DNA of 64,000 bases from Rhizobiales bacterium Ga0077545 (GCA_001464335.1 LNEV01000007.1:1-64000); one strand, 5' to 3'. Positions 15,590 to 25,133 are shown, numbered from the stretch's first letter. Made by a program: numbers and translations. The notes: generated by a model from the sequence alone, not told the origin.

Positions 15590-17878
15590 ATGGCTTCCAA
15601 CATCACTCTTTCGGCCGGCGTCCGCCAGAACCTGCTCTCGCTGCAGAACACCGCGGATCTCATGTCGACGACCCAGAACCGTCTCGCCACTGGCAAGAAG
15701 GTCAACTCGGCCCTCGACAACCCGACCAACTTCTTCACCGCTTCTTCGCTGCAGAGCCGCTCGAACGACCTGAGCTCGCTCCTCGACGCGATGTCGAACG
15801 GTGTGAAGACGCTCCAGGCGGCCGACAACGGTCTGTCTGCGATCACCAAGAACCTTGAATCCATGCAGTCCACGCTCCGTCAGGCGCGTCAGGACAAGTC
15901 GTTCCAGTCGCAGTCCTATGACGTGACCAACGCAACCGAGATCACGGTCAGCGGGGGTCAGTTCGGCTCCAGCACGACAATCGCTCTTCAGAACTCGCAG
16001 CCCGGTACGGCCGCCTCGATCGGCTCGACGGCCGATTACGCCGGTCCGACGGTTGCCGCCACCGGCAGTGCAGCCGCTGGTGCGAACGCGCGTACTGTCA
16101 TCACCTATGATGCCAACATGGTCGGCACCGCGGGTGACTCGGTTACCGTTGACGGAACCGAGATCGACCTTTCCGGCGTTGCGGCAGGTGCCACGAACGT
16201 CGCAACGGCGATCGACGCGGCTCTTGGTGACGATTACACGGTCTCCGAAGGCACGGGCGCCGACGCGGGCAAGATCATCGTCGAAAAGACGGCGACTGCC
16301 GCTGCGCGTTACACCTCCCCCGAGGTGAGCTTCAGCGCTGGCGCGGGCGAGCAGTTCTCGAGCTCGACGTTCTCCTACGACCCGGCCCGCATGGGCGCGT
16401 CGATCACGGTCGACGGCAATGCGGTCACGGTCAGCGGCACGCTGGAAGACTTTGCCGGCAACCTGCAGACATCTCTGGGCGATGACTACGCGGTCAGCGT
16501 TGACAGCGATGCCAGCACGGTCACCGTGACCTCGACGACGGCTGGCGCGACGCCGGTCACTGTCACCGGCCTTCCGGCGGCGACCCAGGCGACGACGACG
16601 TTCGACGCCAACGTTGCCAACCTGCTGGCGGCCGACACGATCGAAGTCAACGGCGCGGCGGTCGACCTGACGGCTGCGGCGGACGCAGACGACATCGCCA
16701 CCGCGATCCAGGGCGCCCTCGCGGGCTCCACGGTCACGCATGACGGTGCGGGCGAGTTCACGATCACCTACGCTGCGGGCGCTCAGGCCGCTGCTGTCGT
16801 GACCGAAAGCGCGGACGTGACCAACGCCGTCGCGACGGACGGCCTCGCCGCCGCCGCTGCGCCGACGACCACCACGGGCCAGGCTGGCGCCACTGCCGAG
16901 ACGGTTGCTGCGGCCGGTGATGAATTCTCCGTCACTTACAACGACAAGACGGCAAACATCACGGTCAACAGCGGCACTGAAGAAGAGATCGCCACCAGCA
17001 TCAACAACCAGCTCCAGGCAGCCGGCATCACCGACGTCGAAGCGAAGTTCGTTGACGGCAACCTGACGATCGAAGGCAAGAACAAGGAAGCCAAGTCCCT
17101 GACCATCACCGGTCCGGACGCGGCGGCCATCTTCGGCACCAGCTCTGTCTCGACCGGCACGGCGCCGGTTTCGGACTACAATGCGACCCAGACGGTCGAC
17201 CAGTTCGTGGAAGAGATCAACCGCACCCATGCGGGCACTCTCCGTGCCTCGAACGACAACGGCAAGCTGCGCATCGAGAACCTCTCGACCAAGGAGCTTT
17301 CGGTGTCCGTCGACAAGGACGGTGCAGCTGGCCCGCTGACGGCCTCGACCAACACGATCGATGGCAACACCGCTCGTAAAAACCTCGCGGATCAGTTCAA
17401 CATCCTCCGCGACCAGCTCGACAAGCTCGTTGATGACGCCTCGTTCAACGGCATCAACCTGCTGCGCGGCGACAATCTCCGCCTCACCTTCAACGAGACG
17501 GGATCGTCGAGCATCGACATCAGCACCGCTGGCCAGAAGCCGCTCGATTCGGTCTTCATGGGTCTGACGACGCTGAGCGCCGAAGAGCTCGATTCCGACG
17601 ACAACATCGACGCCATCCTCACGGACGTGAAGTCGGCGCTGAACACGGTCGCCTCGCAGGCTTCGGCCTTCGGTTCGAACCTGTCGATCGTCGAAAACCG
17701 TACCGCGTTCACGAAGTCGATGATGAACACGCTGCAGACCGGTGCGGACGCCCTCGTCCTCGCCGACGGCAACGAAGAAGCGGCGAACATGCTCGCCCTG
17801 CAGACACGCCAGCAGCTGTCCTCGACAGCTCTGTCGCTCGCCTCGCAGGCCGATCAGGCGGTCCTCCGCCTGTTCTGA
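15590..17878 (+). CDS. Flagellin with large variable domain (copy 1)
   Basis: A 762-residue filament protein. The N-terminal D0/D1 region (residues 1-115: NLLSLQNTADLMSTTQNRLATGKKVNSALDNPTNFF) and the C-terminal D1/D0 region (about 590-762, ending ALQTRQQLSSTALSLASQADQAVLRLF) are typical. The middle 470 residues hold about four related beta modules (about 172-234, 261-316, 337-395, 445-505) of the form xVTVxGxxxDLTxxxxATxIxxAL, resembling the flagellin hook IN motif. There is no cysteine in the ends. AGGAAAGGGG precedes the ATG; a terminator follows at 17901. It is a paralogue of the next gene. Confidence 0.95.
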   Translation: MASNITLSAGVRQNLLSLQNTADLMSTTQNRLATGKKVNSALDNPTNFFTASSLQSRSNDLSSLLDAMSNGVKTLQAADNGLSAITKNLESMQSTLRQARQDKSFQSQSYDVTNATEITVSGGQFGSSTTIALQNSQPGTAASIGSTADYAGPTVAATGSAAAGANARTVITYDANMVGTAGDSVTVDGTEIDLSGVAAGATNVATAIDAALGDDYTVSEGTGADAGKIIVEKTATAAARYTSPEVSFSAGAGEQFSSSTFSYDPARMGASITVDGNAVTVSGTLEDFAGNLQTSLGDDYAVSVDSDASTVTVTSTTAGATPVTVTGLPAATQATTTFDANVANLLAADTIEVNGAAVDLTAAADADDIATAIQGALAGSTVTHDGAGEFTITYAAGAQAAAVVTESADVTNAVATDGLAAAAAPTTTTGQAGATAETVAAAGDEFSVTYNDKTANITVNSGTEEEIATSINNQLQAAGITDVEAKFVDGNLTIEGKNKEAKSLTITGPDAAAIFGTSSVSTGTAPVSDYNATQTVDQFVEEINRTHAGTLRASNDNGKLRIENLSTKELSVSVDKDGAAGPLTASTNTIDGNTARKNLADQFNILRDQLDKLVDDASFNGINLLRGDNLRLTFNETGSSSIDISTAGQKPLDSVFMGLTTLSAEELDSDDNIDAILTDVKSALNTVASQASAFGSNLSIVENRTAFTKSMMNTLQTGADALVLADGNEEAANMLALQTRQQLSSTALSLASQADQAVLRLF

Positions 17879-17900
17879 TCCGCACAGCACAAGACTGCGA

Positions 17901-17934
17901 AACGGCGGGGCCAAAAGCCCCGCCGTTTTTCTTT
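17901..17934 (+). terminator. Terminator of flagellin 1
   Basis: AACGGCGGGGC (17901-17911), loop CAAAA, perfect complement 17917-17927, then TTTCTTT. Confidence 0.9.
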
Positions 17935-18053
17935 GTCCGCACTCAAAGAAGCACCCCGCCCCCGCGAATCACCCCGCTTACGAAGGATGCGCGCGCAGCT
18001 CAGCCGCCTGCATTTGGAGGTCCCGCAATGCGGAAAAGAGGTGTTTTGGGGCG

Positions 18054-18068
18054 GTAACGCCTCGTTAA
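18054..18068. promoter_or_regulatory. CtrA-type box upstream of flagellin 2
   Basis: GTAA-CGCCTCG-TTAA, one mismatch to TTAA-N7-TTAA and nearly the same sequence as the box at 15417. A perfect TTAACCAT half-site is at 18089-18096; the longer string GTTAACCATAAA there is also present before flgI (12677-12688). Confidence 0.5.
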
Positions 18069-18128
18069 TCGTGTTTTTGAGGGTTTTGTTAACCATAAAT
18101 TTAAGGCCTTCGCTCCGAATAGCGTTCA

Positions 18129-18144
18129 GCTTCCCTGAGGAAGC
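18129..18144 (+). promoter_or_regulatory. Leader hairpin of flagellin 2 (possible FlbT target)
   Basis: GCTTCC-CTGA-GGAAGC, a 6-bp stem with a 4-nt loop ending 32 nt before the ATG at 18177. Stem sequence and position match the flagellin 1 leader, while the loop and surroundings differ. Confidence 0.5.
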
Positions 18145-18176
18145 CAGATCGCTCACGACGTCCGGAAGAGGGACTT

Positions 18177-20477
18177 ATGGCTTCGAATATCACCTTGACG
18201 GCGGGCGTCCGCCAGAACCTGCTCTCCCTGCAGAGCACGGCAGATCTCATGGCGACGACGCAGAACCGCCTTGCCACCGGCAAGAAGGTCAATTCGGCGC
18301 TCGACAACCCCACCAACTTCTTCACCTCCTCGGCCCTGCACAGCCGCGCCAACGACATGGCCGCGCTGCTCGACGGCATGGCGACGGGCATCAAGACGCT
18401 GGAAGCCGCCGATAACGGCCTGACCTCGATCACCAAAGCGATCGAGAGCATGCAGTCGACGCTGCGCCAGGCGCGTCAGGACAAATCGTTCCAGACCAAG
18501 TCCTACGATGTGACGGATCTGACCCAGATCACCGTCAGCGGAGGCGCGTTCGGCACCAACATCATTCCTCCGATCGAGCTGCAGAATCCCCAGCCCGGCA
18601 CGCCCGCCGAACTTTCCAGCTCCGCCGCCTATGCCGGTCCGACATTTGCTCCCGCGGGAACGCTCGGAGCGGGCGCAGGCGGACGTGCGATCGTCGCCTT
18701 CGACGCCAACATGGCTGGCGGCGTCGGCGACACGATCACCGTCAATGGAAACCAGATCGATCTGTCGACCGTTCCGGGCCCCGCGACGATCGGCGACGTA
18801 ACGACCGCGATCGGCACCGCCCTCGGCGCCGATTATGTCGTATCGAACGACGGCACCAGCATCATCATCGAAGACTCAACCGCGACCGGCGCCGAATCCA
18901 CACCGCCAGTGGTGAGCTTCAGCCCGTCGGGGGCGGCCACTCCGGCCAGCGCGACGTTCAGCTACGATCCGGCCCGTATGGGCGCCACCATCACCGTCGA
19001 CGGCAATCCCGTCACGGTGAGCGGCGATGTGACGAGCTTCGGCGCCAACCTGCAGACCGCGCTCGGCAACGGCTATCAGGTCAGCGTCGATACGGTCTCC
19101 AATGAAGTCACGGTCGCCTCCACCGCTCCCGGCGCCGGCACCGTGAACATCGGCGGCCTCGCAGCCACTCCGGCGACGACCACCTTTACCGGTTCCGTCG
19201 CGGGCCTGCTCGCCGACGACACGATCACGGTCAACGGCGCCGCCATCGACCTGACGGCCGCGACCGACGGCGCCACCATTGCTGCGGAAATCGAAACCGC
19301 CATCGGCGGCGGCGCGACCGTCAGCTTTACCGGCCCCGATCAATTCTCGATCACCTATCCGGCGGGCGCCCAGACCGGCGCTCTCGTCACCGCGGATGCG
19401 AACGTTTCGGCGGTCAGCGTTACCGACGGCTTCGCCGCAACCACGGTCAACTCCACGCCCGGCATTGCGGGCGCGACGGTGACCACGCAGGAAGCGGCAG
19501 TCGACGAGTTCTCGCTCACCTACGACAACAAGACGGCCGCGATCAAAGTCGGTGCCGGCACGGAAACCGAGCGCGCTCTGAGCATCAACAATCAGCTCAA
19601 GGCAGCGGGCATCGAGAACATCGAAGCTAGCTTCGAGGCCGGCAGCCTCGTCTTCACTGCGAAGAACAACGAGGCCAAGGCGTTGACGATCACCGGCCCC
19701 GATGCGGCCGCGATTTTCGGCACATCACCCACGAACACCGGCACCGCGCCGATTTCGCCCTACAACGCGACCCAGACGGTCGACAAGTTCGTGGAAGAGA
19801 TCAACCGCACCCACGCCGGCAATCTCCGCGCCTCCAACGACAACGGCAAGCTGCGCATCGAAAACCTGTCGACGCAGGAGCTTTCGGTGTCCGTCGACAA
19901 GGACGGCTCGACCGGCCCGCTGGCACCATCCAGCGATACGATCGACGGCAACAAGGTGCGCGCCAATCTTGTCGAGCAGTTCAACGTGCTGCGCGACCAG
20001 CTCGACCGTCTGTCCGACGATGCCTCCTACAGCGGCGTCAACCTGCTGCGCGGCGACCTGCTGAAGATCACCTTCAACGAAACCGGCACGTCCACCATCG
20101 AAGTGCAGTCGCGCGATCTCGACGGCAATGAGCAAGCCATCAACACAACGACGCTCGGCATCGAATTCGCCGTGGGTCCGGACTTCGACAGCGACGCCTC
20201 CATCGACGGCCTTCTCGACAAGCTGACGGGCGCACTCGGCACGATCCGTTCGCAGGCCTCGAATTTCGGCACGAACCTCAACATCGTCGAAAACCGCACC
20301 GCGTTCACCAAGGCCATGATGAACACTCTGCAGACCGGCGCGGACTCTCTCGTCCTGGCCGACACCAACGAGGAAGCAGCCAACATGCTGGCTTTGCAGA
20401 CCCGCCAGCAGCTGTCCTCGACGGCCCTGTCGCTGGCCACACAGGCCGACCAGGCCGTGATGCGGCTGTTCGGCTAA
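18177..20477 (+). CDS. Flagellin with large variable domain (copy 2)
   Basis: A 766-residue paralogue of the preceding flagellin. The terminal regions are almost the same (VRQNLLSLQSTADLMATTQN ... QQLSSTALSLATQADQAVMRLFG), while the middle third is more diverged but keeps the same module order and the same segments ALTITGPDAAAIFGTS and QTVDKFVEEINRTHAGNLRASN. Two flagellins suggest a mixed filament or stage-specific use. The gene has its own promoter region (298 bp) and terminator. GGAAGAGGG precedes the ATG. Confidence 0.95.
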   Translation: MASNITLTAGVRQNLLSLQSTADLMATTQNRLATGKKVNSALDNPTNFFTSSALHSRANDMAALLDGMATGIKTLEAADNGLTSITKAIESMQSTLRQARQDKSFQTKSYDVTDLTQITVSGGAFGTNIIPPIELQNPQPGTPAELSSSAAYAGPTFAPAGTLGAGAGGRAIVAFDANMAGGVGDTITVNGNQIDLSTVPGPATIGDVTTAIGTALGADYVVSNDGTSIIIEDSTATGAESTPPVVSFSPSGAATPASATFSYDPARMGATITVDGNPVTVSGDVTSFGANLQTALGNGYQVSVDTVSNEVTVASTAPGAGTVNIGGLAATPATTTFTGSVAGLLADDTITVNGAAIDLTAATDGATIAAEIETAIGGGATVSFTGPDQFSITYPAGAQTGALVTADANVSAVSVTDGFAATTVNSTPGIAGATVTTQEAAVDEFSLTYDNKTAAIKVGAGTETERALSINNQLKAAGIENIEASFEAGSLVFTAKNNEAKALTITGPDAAAIFGTSPTNTGTAPISPYNATQTVDKFVEEINRTHAGNLRASNDNGKLRIENLSTQELSVSVDKDGSTGPLAPSSDTIDGNKVRANLVEQFNVLRDQLDRLSDDASYSGVNLLRGDLLKITFNETGTSTIEVQSRDLDGNEQAINTTTLGIEFAVGPDFDSDASIDGLLDKLTGALGTIRSQASNFGTNLNIVENRTAFTKAMMNTLQTGADSLVLADTNEEAANMLALQTRQQLSSTALSLATQADQAVMRLFG

Positions 20478-20500
20478 ACGGCACCACATGCGTTCAGGAA

Positions 20501-20535
20501 AAGCGGCGGAGCCCCGGCTCCGCCGCTTTTCTTTA
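20501..20535 (+). terminator. Terminator of flagellin 2
   Basis: AAGCGGCGGAGCC (20501-20513), 2-nt loop, perfect complement 20516-20528, then TTCTTT. Confidence 0.88.
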
Positions 20536-20582
20536 GCTAAGATGACAATTGCCGATTCGACGGACCCAGGAAGGATTCCACG

Positions 20583-21017
20583 ATGGCCCTCAAAGTTGAA
20601 CTGAAGCCGGGCGAACGCATCATTCTCGGCGAATGCGTCATCACAAACGACAATCAGCGCACGCGGCTGTTCATAGAGGGCGACGCGCCCATCCTGCGCG
20701 AGAAGGACATCCTGACGCTCGCCACCGCCGATACGCCCGCCAAGCGCATCTATCTGGCCGTACAGATCATGTACCTCGAGCGCGACATATCTAAAACAAG
20801 GGACGAATACCTCGCGCTCGTACAAGATTTTGTCAGGGCTGCCCCCAGTAGTCTTCCCATCGTCGACACCATCAATAATGCCATCTTAACCAACGCTCTC
20901 TACAAAGCTCTGAGGGAAGCAAGAACTCTCATCGAGTTTGAAACGGGGTTGTTCAATCATGCAAAACGGCGCGCAGGCGTACGCGAACATAGCTCAGAAG
21001 ACGGCGAATCCTCGTGA
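20583..21017 (+). CDS. flbT: Flagellin mRNA repressor FlbT
   Basis: A 144-residue post-transcriptional regulator. It matches the FlbT family over its whole length (LKPGERIILGECVITNDNQRTRLFIEGDAPILREKDIL ... RIYLAVQIMYLE). In Caulobacter FlbT promotes decay of flagellin mRNA via the 5' leader until the hook is finished. AGGAAGG precedes the ATG. The last 59 bp overlap the start of flaF in another frame, so the two are surely co-translated. Confidence 0.93.
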   Translation: MALKVELKPGERIILGECVITNDNQRTRLFIEGDAPILREKDILTLATADTPAKRIYLAVQIMYLERDISKTRDEYLALVQDFVRAAPSSLPIVDTINNAILTNALYKALREARTLIEFETGLFNHAKRRAGVREHSSEDGESS

Positions 21018-21336
21018 TGTCGAAGCCCAGCTTCTCATACGCGCCGCCAATCGCCTGCAGTCGATTGTGGCCGGACAAGTAGCGGACATCGAGGAAATGC
21101 GCGAAGCGCTGCGTTACAACCGCAAGCTCTGGACAATTCTCTCGACCTCGGCCACCGCCGCCGCCAACCCCCTGCCCCGCCAGATCAAGGAAAATATCGG
21201 CAATATCGCGATGTTCGTCCTGCCGCATTGCGTTGAGCTCGAACACGAGCCCGATCCGAAGCGCATGGCATCGCTGGTCAACATCAACCGCGAAATCGCC
21301 GCAGGCCTCATGAGCAGCGCGACCGCTGCAGCCTGA
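20959..21336 (+). CDS. flaF: Flagellin regulator FlaF
   Basis: A 125-residue helical protein with the FlaF signature (YANIAQKTANPRDVEAQLLIRAANRLQ ... ALRYNRKLWTILS ... QIKENIGNIAMFVLPH). FlaF is needed for flagellin production or export and acts opposite to FlbT. I chose the ATG at 20959 (MQNGAQAYANIAQ) as in the family; it lies inside flbT. A bidirectional terminator follows. Confidence 0.93.
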   Translation: MQNGAQAYANIAQKTANPRDVEAQLLIRAANRLQSIVAGQVADIEEMREALRYNRKLWTILSTSATAAANPLPRQIKENIGNIAMFVLPHCVELEHEPDPKRMASLVNINREIAAGLMSSATAAA

Positions 21337-21350
21337 TACGTACGTATTCT

Positions 21351-21394
21351 TTCAAAGAAAAAGCCCGGCGACTCCGCCGGGCTTTTTCTTTGAA
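21351..21394. terminator. Bidirectional terminator between flaF and flgL
   Basis: Perfect 20-bp arms (21351-21370 and 21375-21394) with a 4-nt loop ACTC. A GC-rich stem AGCCCGGCG is flanked by A-runs on one side and T-runs on the other, so it works for both convergent transcripts. Confidence 0.93.
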
Positions 21395-21407
21395 CTGATG
21401 GCTCTTC

Positions 21408-23273
21408 TTACAGGAAGTTCACGAGCGAGAGCTGAGACAACATCGCGGTCGCCTGATAGCTCGCCTGGAGATTGGTCTGCAGCGCAAGAAGGCTGGCCGC
21501 GACCTCCTCCTTCGACACCGTCTCGACATTGGCGAGCATGGTTTCGGCGACAGCTTCCGACTGCTTGTGCCGCTCCTTGGCAGACTCGACCGAAGTCGCG
21601 ACATTCGCAATCTGCGTGACGAGGACCTCGAGCGTCGACATCCCCGTATCACTCGCGAGCGCAGGGCGCACCCGGCTGGTCAGCGCCTCGTATTGCAGTT
21701 TTCCGGTCTTTTCGTCGGCCAGATCGAGTTCCATCGCGCCGAAAACCGCAAGGCTCTCCATCATCTCGCGAATGCCGTCCTCGCTGGCGCGGGCTCCGTA
21801 ATTCGCGTTCAGCGTGGAATCGATGCGCGCGGACTGCGTGGAACGCGCCGAATCCGTGCCGTTCTCCCCGCGATACCACGCAATTGTCGTGGCCGAGCCA
21901 TCGACAAGACCTGTGGCGGCCTCCGGCGGAGCACCGTCGACGCGCATCGGCGGGTTGCCGAAAAAGTTCTGCGAGGCCGTAACGGCCGACGCTGCGGTAA
22001 GCGAGACTTTCGCCTCCTTCTTGACCGCGCCGTCGAGCGCGGAGGCGAAGTTCGCGGCGGTCGCGTCGTGGTCGACCATGCCCAGAGCATCGTAGGCGAT
22101 CTGGAACGTGTGCTTTTGCAGCTCCTCGGCCTTTACCGTCCCGTTGAGGCCAAGCTTCGCACCGGCCGTTCCCGTAATGGCAAGATCGGTTCCGTTCGTG
22201 CCTTGAACGCGGATCTGGCGCGTCGTCGGGTCGAATTCCGCATTGGCGATGCCGCTGAGACCTTCGATCTGGGTCATGAGATCGTCGATGCTCGCGGAGC
22301 CGTTGATCTGTCCGGGCCCTGCGCCCGACGCGACAACGGTGATCGTCTGGCCGTTGATGGTAAGCGTATCCCCGGCCGCGAAACTGACGAGCGGATCGCC
22401 GAGCGCCGTCGTGCCGAGCGTGCCGATGGGGAGCTCCTTGCCATCGGCCTGCGCGACGAATTCGGGCGCTGGAGGATTGTTGGAGGCGATCAGCTTGATC
22501 TCCTCTTTCGTTCCGTCCGGCAGCGTCATCTCGAAACGTACGGCATCGCCGGGCCTCGGATCGCCCGTCAGTTGAACCTGAACCTGCGGCGGCAAACCGG
22601 CCGCGCTCGCAACGGTGAATGCGGTCGAATTGCTTGTCGAAACCGCGCCCAGCTTGAAACCGAATTCATTCGGCGAGGCGCTCTCGCCAAGCGTCACGAG
22701 GTCGCCCACCGCATTTGCCTGGGTGAGGCGGCCACGACCGTCCGCACCGAGATCCGCCGCGTTTCGTTCCGCAATGACGGTGCGAAGTCCCGCCTGCGTG
22801 ACCGTTCCGTCCAGTATCTCGCTCGCGGACGCGACCGGGCGCGCCGACACTTCGCGGCCCCCGAAGAGATAAACCCCACCGATATTGACGTTCAGCGCCT
22901 CGATGGCCGTGTCGAGCCGCGACAGCGCCGACTGCTGGGCGATGGTGCGCTTGTCGTCGACGATCAGCCAGTTGTTCGGGTCGAGATCGCCGCGTGTCTG
23001 GCTGGCGACCTCCGTGAGCCCGGTCAGGCTCGTCATCATCATGTTCGTGCGTAGCGAGACCTGCTGGATGTTTGCGTTGTAGCTTTCGAAATCCGCCAGC
23101 TTCCCGCGCAAGGTCAGCGACAGGCTGCGGTCGAGCCCGAGCCCGCCATAGGTCTGCGATTTCAGCCCCGTCGCGAGCTGGAGATTGAGATCGTCGAACT
23201 GCGAGCGCATGTTCGAAAGTGCGCGCCCATAGGAATGGGTGAAGATGCCGGTGCCGTTGATCGTGCTGCTCAT
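21408..23273 (-). CDS. flgL: Hook-filament junction protein FlgL, enlarged
   Basis: A 621-residue flagellin-like junction protein. The N-terminal part (SYGRALSNMRSQFDDLNLQLATGLKSQTYGGLGLDRSLSL) and the C-terminal part (IANVATSVESAKERHKQSEAVAETMLANVETVSKEEVAASLLALQTNLQASYQATAMLSQLSLVNFL) are the D0/D1 arms. Many FlgL proteins have 300-400 residues; the extra length is a central insertion with a hook-IN-like module (GDTLTINGQTITVVASG ... IDDLMTQIEGLSG). It is the last gene of flgE-flgK-flgL, 12 nt after flgK. Confidence 0.9.
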   Translation of the reverse strand: MSSTINGTGIFTHSYGRALSNMRSQFDDLNLQLATGLKSQTYGGLGLDRSLSLTLRGKLADFESYNANIQQVSLRTNMMMTSLTGLTEVASQTRGDLDPNNWLIVDDKRTIAQQSALSRLDTAIEALNVNIGGVYLFGGREVSARPVASASEILDGTVTQAGLRTVIAERNAADLGADGRGRLTQANAVGDLVTLGESASPNEFGFKLGAVSTSNSTAFTVASAAGLPPQVQVQLTGDPRPGDAVRFEMTLPDGTKEEIKLIASNNPPAPEFVAQADGKELPIGTLGTTALGDPLVSFAAGDTLTINGQTITVVASGAGPGQINGSASIDDLMTQIEGLSGIANAEFDPTTRQIRVQGTNGTDLAITGTAGAKLGLNGTVKAEELQKHTFQIAYDALGMVDHDATAANFASALDGAVKKEAKVSLTAASAVTASQNFFGNPPMRVDGAPPEAATGLVDGSATTIAWYRGENGTDSARSTQSARIDSTLNANYGARASEDGIREMMESLAVFGAMELDLADEKTGKLQYEALTSRVRPALASDTGMSTLEVLVTQIANVATSVESAKERHKQSEAVAETMLANVETVSKEEVAASLLALQTNLQASYQATAMLSQLSLVNFL

Positions 23274-23285
23274 GATCGTTCAACC

Positions 23286-25133
23286 TTACATCTGCATCAG
23301 AATGTCCATCATCTCCTTGACCGTGGAGATGACGCGCGCATTCGCCGAATAGGCCGTCTGCAACTGAAGCAATTTGGACATTTCCTCATCGACATCGACT
23401 GCCGATTTCTCGGCGTAGCGGTCGAGCAGCGAGGTGACGACAACCTCCTGCCCTTCCTGAATGCGGCTCGCGAGGGCCGCGTTCGAAGCCTGCTTCTCGA
23501 TGACGCCTCGCGCGAAATCGGCGATAGAGCCGGTGAAGGGGCTCGTCGTGCCACCGAGGCCCGTGTCGTTACGATAGGTGATGGAAGTGTTTTCGAGCGC
23601 GTTGCGCAGATGAACGACGCGCGAGGCATCGCCCGACGCCATGCTCGCCTGATAGTTCACCAGCATGGCCGGATCTTCGATCAGAGCCGGGTTCACCTGG
23701 ATGCGCGCCGCGAAGCCGAGGCGCTGCGTCAGTCCTTCCTGGCTGTCGGTGAACGCTTCCGCTCCATCGACAAAGAACGGAATGCCAAGGCCGTCCATGA
23801 ACCCGGTCGCCGTCACACGGGCGGAAAGCCCTGTCGGCACGACGGCGGCGGGATTGGCGGTGTCGATCGTGATCGAGGACCCGGCTCCGCTGACGGCAAA
23901 ATTGGCTCCGAGCGCAGCCTGCATCTGCGCCTGAACGGCCGCCGGTCCGCCCGAAAAATCGATGCCGACAACCGTGTCGTTCGGATCGGCGGTCAGATCG
24001 TTCGAGAGCGGCAGCGTATCCGCGCTCTCGACGCGCACGAACGTCACCGTGCGCGATTGCCCGCCGGGCATCTGGTTGTAGGTGAAATTGACCTTGTTGC
24101 CGGATTGCAGATCCGCAAGATCGATCGACCAGTCGGTCGCGGGTGCGGTCGGCGCTGTGCCCTGCACCACATTGGTGCTGAGAGCGTCCGCCATCGCCGA
24201 GGCGATCTCGTCGAGCTGCGTCTGCGCCTCGACAAGAACATCGTCGCGCAGATCCGCGTAGGCCTTCAGTTCGCCCGAACGGAGATAGCTGCCCGACAAC
24301 AGATCGATGGGCTGGCCGTCCGAGCCGCGCAGCATGACCGTACCGGCGCGGTTCTGCTCCGGATCCGGCGAATAGAGAGCCTGCGGCATCATCGCCACCT
24401 GGTTCTCGTAGGTCAAAGTCGCAGGCGCGCTTCCCGTAAACAGAGGCGCGCCGCCCGTCGTATAAATCTGAAAATCGCCGCCGGTATCGCTGACGCGTAT
24501 ATCGACAAGCTGCGACAGCTCGTCGACATAACGGTCGCGCTGATCGAGAAGATCGGGCGAGACATTGCCGCTCGCCGAGAGCGCGGAAATCTGCTCCTGC
24601 ACGCGGTCGATGCCGTTCAGCGCAGCATTCACGGCATCCACGGTCGAGGCAAGGCCACGGTCGGCATTCTCGCGCATCGCCTGAATATCGGCCGACATCG
24701 AGTTCAGCGACTGTGCGAGAATCTGCGCTTCGTTCAACACACCCTGGCGGGCGGATTGCGAGCTTGGTGTCGTCGCCAGAGTGTCGAGCGAATTCGTGAA
24801 CTTGGTAACGAGCGTGTCGAGCGATGTGCTGCTGTTCGGCGTGCCGAAAACGCGCTGCACGCGGTCCAGAAAGCTTGCCGCGACATTGGAATAGGAAAGC
24901 CCGCCCGCTTCCACGCGCAACTGGCGCTGCACATAGGTGTCGATGTCGCGCTGGATGCCGGTAACGCGAACGCCGGACGCCCGGTCGGCAAGAACATTCG
25001 TCGCGAGCTGCGCATTCTTCTTGGTGTAACCGGGCGTATTGACGTTGGCGATGTTCGTGGAGACGAGCTCAAGCCCGGTCTGCGTGGCACGCAGACCGGA
25101 CAGGGCGGAACCAAGGGCAAAGGACAGACCCAT
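23286..25133 (-). CDS. flgK: Hook-associated protein FlgK
   Basis: A 615-residue first hook-filament junction protein. It starts with the axial motif (LGSALSGLRATQTGLELVSTNIANVNTPGYTKK) and ends with SKLLQLQTAYSANARVISTVKEMMDILMQM. It starts 38 nt after flgE and ends 12 nt before flgL, so the three form one operon. Confidence 0.96.
   Translation of the reverse strand: MGLSFALGSALSGLRATQTGLELVSTNIANVNTPGYTKKNAQLATNVLADRASGVRVTGIQRDIDTYVQRQLRVEAGGLSYSNVAASFLDRVQRVFGTPNSSTSLDTLVTKFTNSLDTLATTPSSQSARQGVLNEAQILAQSLNSMSADIQAMRENADRGLASTVDAVNAALNGIDRVQEQISALSASGNVSPDLLDQRDRYVDELSQLVDIRVSDTGGDFQIYTTGGAPLFTGSAPATLTYENQVAMMPQALYSPDPEQNRAGTVMLRGSDGQPIDLLSGSYLRSGELKAYADLRDDVLVEAQTQLDEIASAMADALSTNVVQGTAPTAPATDWSIDLADLQSGNKVNFTYNQMPGGQSRTVTFVRVESADTLPLSNDLTADPNDTVVGIDFSGGPAAVQAQMQAALGANFAVSGAGSSITIDTANPAAVVPTGLSARVTATGFMDGLGIPFFVDGAEAFTDSQEGLTQRLGFAARIQVNPALIEDPAMLVNYQASMASGDASRVVHLRNALENTSITYRNDTGLGGTTSPFTGSIADFARGVIEKQASNAALASRIQEGQEVVVTSLLDRYAEKSAVDVDEEMSKLLQLQTAYSANARVISTVKEMMDILMQM

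Noticed and set aside
15540..15590. Sigma-54 promoter directly before flagellin 1 (TTGC at 15572)
   Set aside because: There is no GG at the needed 12-nt distance from this GC; the nearest GG is 17 nt away.
15587..17914. A very long open frame antisense to flagellin 1 (775 codons)
   Set aside because: The antisense frame stays open because of the biased codon use of the flagellin; its product is an Arg/Gly/Val-rich sequence without domains, and the sense strand is clearly coding.
16000..19500. Flagellin region as an acquired island
   Set aside because: The Ala/Thr/Gly-rich composition follows from the protein; gene order, promoters and terminators fit the surrounding flagellar genes, and there are no mobility genes.
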